Shown here one piece after another: positions 7,053 through 10,737 of a stretch of 10,737 nt of DNA (the stretch's first letter is position 1; each line of letters opens with the position of its first letter). Under the pieces are notes generated by a model that ran no database searches, had not been told where the DNA came from, and saw nothing but the letters and a program-made list of their open reading frames with translations. The translations under genes and the position numbers were made by a program. Source of the stretch: an uncultured Selenomonadales bacterium (GTDB taxonomy: Bacteria > Bacillota > Negativicutes > Selenomonadales > Selenomonadaceae); contig CAMZDU010000016.1 of the NCBI GenBank assembly GCA_947305445.1, positions 1 through 10,737 on the forward strand, read 5' to 3'.

Positions 7053-8306
7053 ATGTTCATGAAGGATCACGTAACAAAACAGGCACACCGCGCCAAGGAA
7101 GCCTCGCGGATTTTGGCGTGTGTGCCGGCAGAAATTCGAAACGCCGCATTGTCGGCAATGGCTGACGCGCTCGAAGCTCGTCAAGACGAAATTTTGGAAT
7201 CAAACGCCAAAGAAGTCGCCGCCGCCCGTGAACACAACACGCGTCCGAACATGATTGACAGGCTCGTTTTGACGCCCAAACGCATCGCGGACATGGCCGA
7301 GGGCATTCGGCAGATCGTTAAACTCGACGACCCGATAGGCAAGCTCGACTTCGAGGTCACGCGCCCCAACGGCTTAAAAATTCGTCGTATGCGTGTTCCG
7401 TTCGGCGTCGTCGGCATCGTCTACGAAGCCCGCCCGAACGTCACGGCGGACGCAATCGCCCTGTGCATTAAATCCGGCAACGCCTGCTTGCTACGCGGCG
7501 GCTCGGAGGCCGTGCGCACGAACAAAAAAATTGTCGACATCTTGAAGGAGGCGGCCTCCGCCAACGGATTGCCCGCGTCCGCCATTGAATTTATCGGCAT
7601 ACTCGACCGCGACGCCGTTGTTGTTATGTGCAGACTGCGCAAGCTCGTCGACGTGATTATTCCCCGCGGCGGAGCGGGATTGATTACTCGCGTTGTGGAA
7701 CACAGCACCGTACCCGTAATCGAGACCGGCACCGGCGTTTGTCACACATTCGTTGACAAGAGTGCAGATCTTGACATGGCACTTAAAATTTGCATGAACG
7801 CCAAAACTTCCCGCCCGTCCGTTTGCAACGCAATGGAAACTTTGCTGATTCACCGCGACATTGCCGACGAATTCTTGCCGACGGTTGCGCAAGCCATGAT
7901 TGACGCAAAAGTAGAATTGCGCGGTGACGACGATTGCCGAAAAATTTTCCCCGACATGAAGGCGGTCGACGAGAGCGATTGGGCGACCGAGTACAATGAT
8001 TTGATTCTCTCCGTTAAAATCGTCGACGGCGTGGACGCGGCGATTGAGCACGTCAACAAATACAGCAGCGCACATTCGGACGCGATAATCACCCGCGACG
8101 CCGACAATGCCAAAAAATTTGAACAGCTCGTCGATTCGGCAAATGTTTACGTCAACGCCTCCACGCGCTTTACCGACGGTTTCGAGTTCGGTTTCGGCGC
8201 GGAGATCGGTATCAGCACGCAGAAATTGCACGCACGCGGCCCGATGGGACTTGAGGCTTTGACGACGATGAAATATTTGATTGACGGCGACGGACAAATC
8301 AGATGA
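7053..8306 (+). CDS. proA: Gamma-glutamyl phosphate reductase (glutamate-5-semialdehyde dehydrogenase)
   Basis: This 417-residue cytoplasmic enzyme of the aldehyde dehydrogenase superfamily reduces gamma-glutamyl phosphate with NADPH to glutamate 5-semialdehyde, the second step of proline synthesis after ProB. Visible motifs are RRMRVPFGVVGIVYEARPNV near residues 110-130, IIPRGGAGLI, ETGTGVCHTFVDK near 224-236, and SRPSVCNAMETLL with the catalytic Cys at 258, close to the Cys255 known in T. maritima ProA. The C-terminal GPMGLEALTTMKY segment is also standard. Full family length. AAGGAG (7039-7044) lies 8 bases before ATG 7053; ATG 7059 is a weaker alternative. No strong promoter is seen in front, so it is probably on the proB transcript although two elements now separate them. 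Its TGA overlaps the next gene's ATG (ATGA). Confidence 0.96.
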   Translation: MFMKDHVTKQAHRAKEASRILACVPAEIRNAALSAMADALEARQDEILESNAKEVAAAREHNTRPNMIDRLVLTPKRIADMAEGIRQIVKLDDPIGKLDFEVTRPNGLKIRRMRVPFGVVGIVYEARPNVTADAIALCIKSGNACLLRGGSEAVRTNKKIVDILKEAASANGLPASAIEFIGILDRDAVVVMCRLRKLVDVIIPRGGAGLITRVVEHSTVPVIETGTGVCHTFVDKSADLDMALKICMNAKTSRPSVCNAMETLLIHRDIADEFLPTVAQAMIDAKVELRGDDDCRKIFPDMKAVDESDWATEYNDLILSVKIVDGVDAAIEHVNKYSSAHSDAIITRDADNAKKFEQLVDSANVYVNASTRFTDGFEFGFGAEIGISTQKLHARGPMGLEALTTMKYLIDGDGQIR

Positions 8307-9298
8307 CTTCAAAGCTTCAACGTCAGCGATACCTCGACGTCGCAAAAGGGATCGGCATATTTCTCGTCATAGTCGGTCACTGCATACCCGACGCGTCGAC
8401 GCCGGAAGGAATCTCCGACAAAAATTTTGCCGTCCTGTTTGGAGTGATATACAGTTTCCACATGCCGTTATTCTTTTTTGTCAGCGGTTACTTAACCAAA
8501 AATTTGGAAACGTCTTCGCAAATTTTTGCCGCCCTGAAAAAAAAATTTAATCGACTGATGGTGCCGTATTTCTTCGTCGGCGCGTGTTACCTGCCGTTCA
8601 AGTTGCTTTTATCGCAATTCGCAAACAGCCCTTTAAATTTGGACGAGTTGCCGAAAATTTTTCTGGGCGTGAATCCCGACGGCGAGTTGTGGTTTTTATA
8701 CGCGCTATTCGTGTCGAGTGCGGCGTTGCTTTTTTTCGGCAACAGAATAAATTTTTTGGGACTTATACTCTCGCTCGTGTTGGCAATCGTTGACTTGAGG
8801 ACGAATTTTTTGCCGACAGATATTTTCTGGTTTCTATTCTTCTTCGCGCTCGGAGCATACGTCAGACAAAATCACCCGAATCTTTTTAAAGACATTGGCG
8901 CGAAGGAATTTGCGGTTGCGGTAATTTTGTTTGTCATCGGAAATTATATGTTAAAAAACTTCGACTTTCGCGAGTGGCAACTGATAACTTCTTTGAGCGG
9001 CATCGTTATCTGCATTTGCGTATCTCTGCGACTCGCCGAGGTTAACTCGTTGCCGACGCAAATTATCGAGACCGCCGGATTATTTTCCATGGACTTATAC
9101 ATTTTAAGCGACATAGTTAAAATCCCGTTCAGAATAATTTTTTGGAACGGGTTGCATTGGTACACAGGCTCCTTCGTGATTTGTGTATTTTGCGGCGTTG
9201 TAATTTCATTCCTCATCAGCAAGTATTTTATCCGCCGAAATAAATTCTTTAGCGCAATGATTCTCGGTGTACAATCGGAAAGGCGGACGATTCATTGA
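8303..9298 (+). CDS. Integral membrane acyltransferase (acyltransferase-3 family)
   Basis: This 331-residue protein has about ten hydrophobic segments. It starts RYLDVAKGIGIFLVIVGH, with the conserved His26 at the end of the first membrane helix, and continues with SFHMPLFFFVSGYL (His53 to Leu64); both are hallmarks of the acyltransferase-3 family (OafA, WecH and fucose-4-O-acetylase-like proteins). Such enzymes transfer acetyl or other acyl groups to surface sugars or lipid-linked glycans in the membrane. The acceptor here is unknown. The ATG overlaps the proA stop by 4 bases and has no clear ribosome site, so it probably depends on translational coupling. In related genomes I would expect proA to be followed directly by nadD, which makes this gene look like a later insertion. 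The basic C-terminus is followed at once by another small gene. Confidence 0.85.
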   Translation: MTSKLQRQRYLDVAKGIGIFLVIVGHCIPDASTPEGISDKNFAVLFGVIYSFHMPLFFFVSGYLTKNLETSSQIFAALKKKFNRLMVPYFFVGACYLPFKLLLSQFANSPLNLDELPKIFLGVNPDGELWFLYALFVSSAALLFFGNRINFLGLILSLVLAIVDLRTNFLPTDIFWFLFFFALGAYVRQNHPNLFKDIGAKEFAVAVILFVIGNYMLKNFDFREWQLITSLSGIVICICVSLRLAEVNSLPTQIIETAGLFSMDLYILSDIVKIPFRIIFWNGLHWYTGSFVICVFCGVVISFLISKYFIRRNKFFSAMILGVQSERRTIH

Positions 9299-9456
9299 CG
9301 GCCGTAAAAATTTTTCGCGGTTATCTCCGCACGCTGAAAAATTATCTGCGCACGGCTAAAGCTCGTCACGACCTGAAAGATTACGTTCGCGCCGCAGGAA
9401 TAATTTTTTTTACGGCGTTGATTGTCGCGCTGGTTGTTCGGAGGTGTACAATATGA
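9295..9456 (+). CDS. Small membrane protein, 53 residues, between the acyltransferase gene and nadD
   Basis: An open frame starts with TTG 9295, which overlaps the acyltransferase stop in TTGA, and ends in TGA 9454-9456, which overlaps the nadD ATG in ATGA. It fills the gap exactly. The peptide is highly basic over about residues 1-32 (MTAVKIFRGYLRTLKNYL, then repeated K and R), followed by one membrane span (AGIIFFTALIVALVV) and a short RRCTI tail. This predicts a single-pass protein. A GG-rich site (GGAAAGGCGG, 9277-9286) precedes it. Codon choice matches the neighbours. I recognise no family and assign no function. The two 4-base overlaps are the main reason to believe it is real; the TTG start is the weak point. 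Confidence 0.65.
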   Translation: MTAVKIFRGYLRTLKNYLRTAKARHDLKDYVRAAGIIFFTALIVALVVRRCTI

Positions 9457-10052
9457 AACTCGGCATAATGGGCGGAACTTTCGACCCGATTCATCTCGGA
9501 CATTTGGCGACGGCGGAGACTGTCCGCGAAATTTTTGCGCTCGACGAAATTATATTCATACCCGCCGCACGCCCGCCGCACAAACTCGACAAAGATATTT
9601 CCGACGAGTACAGCCGCCTGACAATGACGCTCCTTGCAACACAGTCAAACGAATTCTTCCGCGTCTCGGATATGGAAATCAAACGCAAGGGACTTTCTTA
9701 CACGCTCGACACGATGAACGAGTTGTACGAAACTTTCGGACGCTCAACGGAATTATTTTTTATAATCGGCGCGGATTCGCTGGCGGATTTGTCGAAGTGG
9801 CACGCCGCCCGCGAACTCGTCGCAAAGTGTCACTTCATCGCCACGACGCGTCAAGGCGTCGACGTGGATTTTTCGGCGGTTGAAAAATTTTTCGGCGCGG
9901 CGGCAACAGAACACATTCACCGCGTGACGACTCCGGGTTTAGAAATTTCTTCGACCGCCATCCGCGAAAGAGTTCGCCTCGGCCGCTCAATAAAATATCT
10001 CGTACCCGAAGTCGTCGAAGAATTCATATTGCGGGAGGGGCTTTACCTGTGA
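9453..10052 (+). CDS. nadD: Nicotinate-nucleotide adenylyltransferase
   Basis: This 199-residue cytoplasmic enzyme joins nicotinate mononucleotide and ATP to make nicotinic acid adenine dinucleotide, the penultimate step of NAD synthesis. The nucleotidyltransferase signature GGTFDPIHLGH lies at residues 7-17, and the second ATP-contact motif SSTAIR at 166-171, followed by SIKYLVPEVVEEFI at the C-terminus. FIIGADSLADLSKWH in the middle is also characteristic. I chose ATG 9453: GGAGGTG (9440-9446) lies 6 bases before it, while GTG 9444 lies inside that site. In many Firmicutes nadD is followed by yqeK; here it is followed, with a 4-base GTGA overlap, by a broken glycosyltransferase gene. Confidence 0.95.
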   Translation: MKLGIMGGTFDPIHLGHLATAETVREIFALDEIIFIPAARPPHKLDKDISDEYSRLTMTLLATQSNEFFRVSDMEIKRKGLSYTLDTMNELYETFGRSTELFFIIGADSLADLSKWHAARELVAKCHFIATTRQGVDVDFSAVEKFFGAAATEHIHRVTTPGLEISSTAIRERVRLGRSIKYLVPEVVEEFILREGLYL

Positions 10053-10737
10053 CCAACATTGATCATCTTTACAACAAGGACGCCGCGCAGAAATTTTTCG
10101 GCAAAAATTATTTCGTCGACAAGAAATTGCATTTCCAAATCACTGAGCGCGGCACGATTCTTCCGCACAAGCACCTTTACATCAACGGGCAATGAACGTG
10201 GGAGTTCGGCGGCATTGTCGATTTGTGGCGGACGGCAAAAAAAATTTTACCGCTGAATATCGTGAAACGATTGACCGCGTAAGAAATTTTGCGCTGAAAA
10301 TCGGACGCCGACCACTGCAAAAAAAATTTATTATTTTTATGGCACGGCTCAATTTGGCGAAGAGCGGCTTGCGGAATATTTTCGTTCCAAAGGTTACGCG
10401 ATTGTTTCGCCTCGACGCTGGGCTCGTGTTCGCACAACTCAATCTTCCTGCGCGAAGGTAGCGAAGTAATTTTTATTCCGCGTGCCGCCAATCGTTTTAC
10501 CGCTTATCAATCGACGCTCAATCAAATTCAGCCGCTCAATGCCAATTATATCGATTCGTCGCTGTCAATTTTTATCGTCGGCAACGGACCTTACTGCTTT
10601 ATAATCAGTCGACAGCTGAAAGAATTTTTCGGCGACGAGTTCACGGGCTACACTGACGACGATTTTAAAATTTTTCTGGCGTATGCAAGGCACGCCATGA
10701 ATCAAGGGCGCGAAGTCAATCCTAAAGAAATTGCAGG
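10049..10737 (+). pseudogene. Decayed GT61 (DUF563)-type glycosyltransferase gene, 3' end beyond the window
   Basis: GTG 10049, with GGGAGGGG at 10033-10040, opens 48 codons (MTNIDHLYNK to HLYINGQ) and stops at TGA 10193-10195. The same frame continues TWEFGGIVDLWRTAKK; TGA is plausibly a mutated TGG, since 'W-x-W-E-F-G-G' reads well there. At the A-run 10237-10244 the sense passes to another frame (NFTAEYRETIDRVRNFAL), and at the A-run 10319-10326 to a third (KIYYFYGTAQFGEERLAEYF, then RSKGYAIVSP). Each step needs one extra A. Near 10410 it shifts again to STLGSCSHNSIFLREGSEV and stays open to the edge, through GNGPYCFIISRQLKEFFG. These segments, in this order, resemble GT61 sugar transferases that decorate surface glycans. 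Parts of the usual middle (after GGIVD, and after IVSP) seem to be deleted. The family call is from recalled homologs. Confidence 0.65.

Noticed and set aside
10193..10195. TGA as a sense codon (recoding or selenocysteine)
   Set aside because: TGA serves as a normal stop for the chromate transporter, trpS, nlpC, proA, nadD and other genes here, and the glycosyltransferase has other breaks as well, so a nonsense mutation is simpler.
10192..10461. An 89-codon frame starting at ATG 10192
   Set aside because: Its middle part matches one frame of the broken glycosyltransferase; its first and last parts are out-of-frame sequence. It is not a separate gene.

Overview
The window looks like an ordinary chromosomal stretch from a low-to-mid GC anaerobic Firmicute, most likely of the Negativicutes (Selenomonas-like). 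This is an inference. It rests on strong GGAGG-type ribosome binding sites, TTG and GTG starts, class II aldolase glycolysis, and a proB ... proA ... nadD gene order that I associate with that group. No phage, insertion sequence, CRISPR array, tRNA or rRNA was seen.

Layout. Positions 1-154 (-) hold the start of a membrane-anchored polysaccharide deacetylase-like gene, cut by the window edge. It diverges from a single-domain chromate transporter (300-863, +), which is followed by a possible 25-residue hydrophobic peptide. A two-way terminator (949-977) separates these from the convergent class II fructose-bisphosphate aldolase gene (1002-1997, -). The 398-base gap before trpS carries both divergent promoters, a strong hairpin and a possible gene scrap.

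The first + operon is trpS followed by a secreted glucosaminidase-TPR protein, ended by a clear terminator at 4655-4699. A second promoter starts right after that terminator and drives proB and an NlpC/P60 cell-wall hydrolase. Next come a short MATE-like gene remnant, proA, a membrane acyltransferase, a 53-residue membrane peptide, nadD and a decayed GT61-type glycosyltransferase that runs off the end. From proA on, every junction is a 4-base stop/start overlap.

Functionally the window combines housekeeping metabolism (glycolysis, Trp-tRNA charging, proline synthesis through ProB and ProA, NAD synthesis through NadD) with cell-envelope genes: a glucosaminidase, an NlpC/P60 peptidase, an acyltransferase, a deacetylase and a dead glycosyltransferase. 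The envelope genes appear to have been slotted into the proline/NAD operon. The most notable points are the overlooked 53-residue gene, the two pseudogenes whose frames are restored by one extra A in an A-run, and the palindromic repeat in the trpS control region. I did not find a convincing new multi-gene system.
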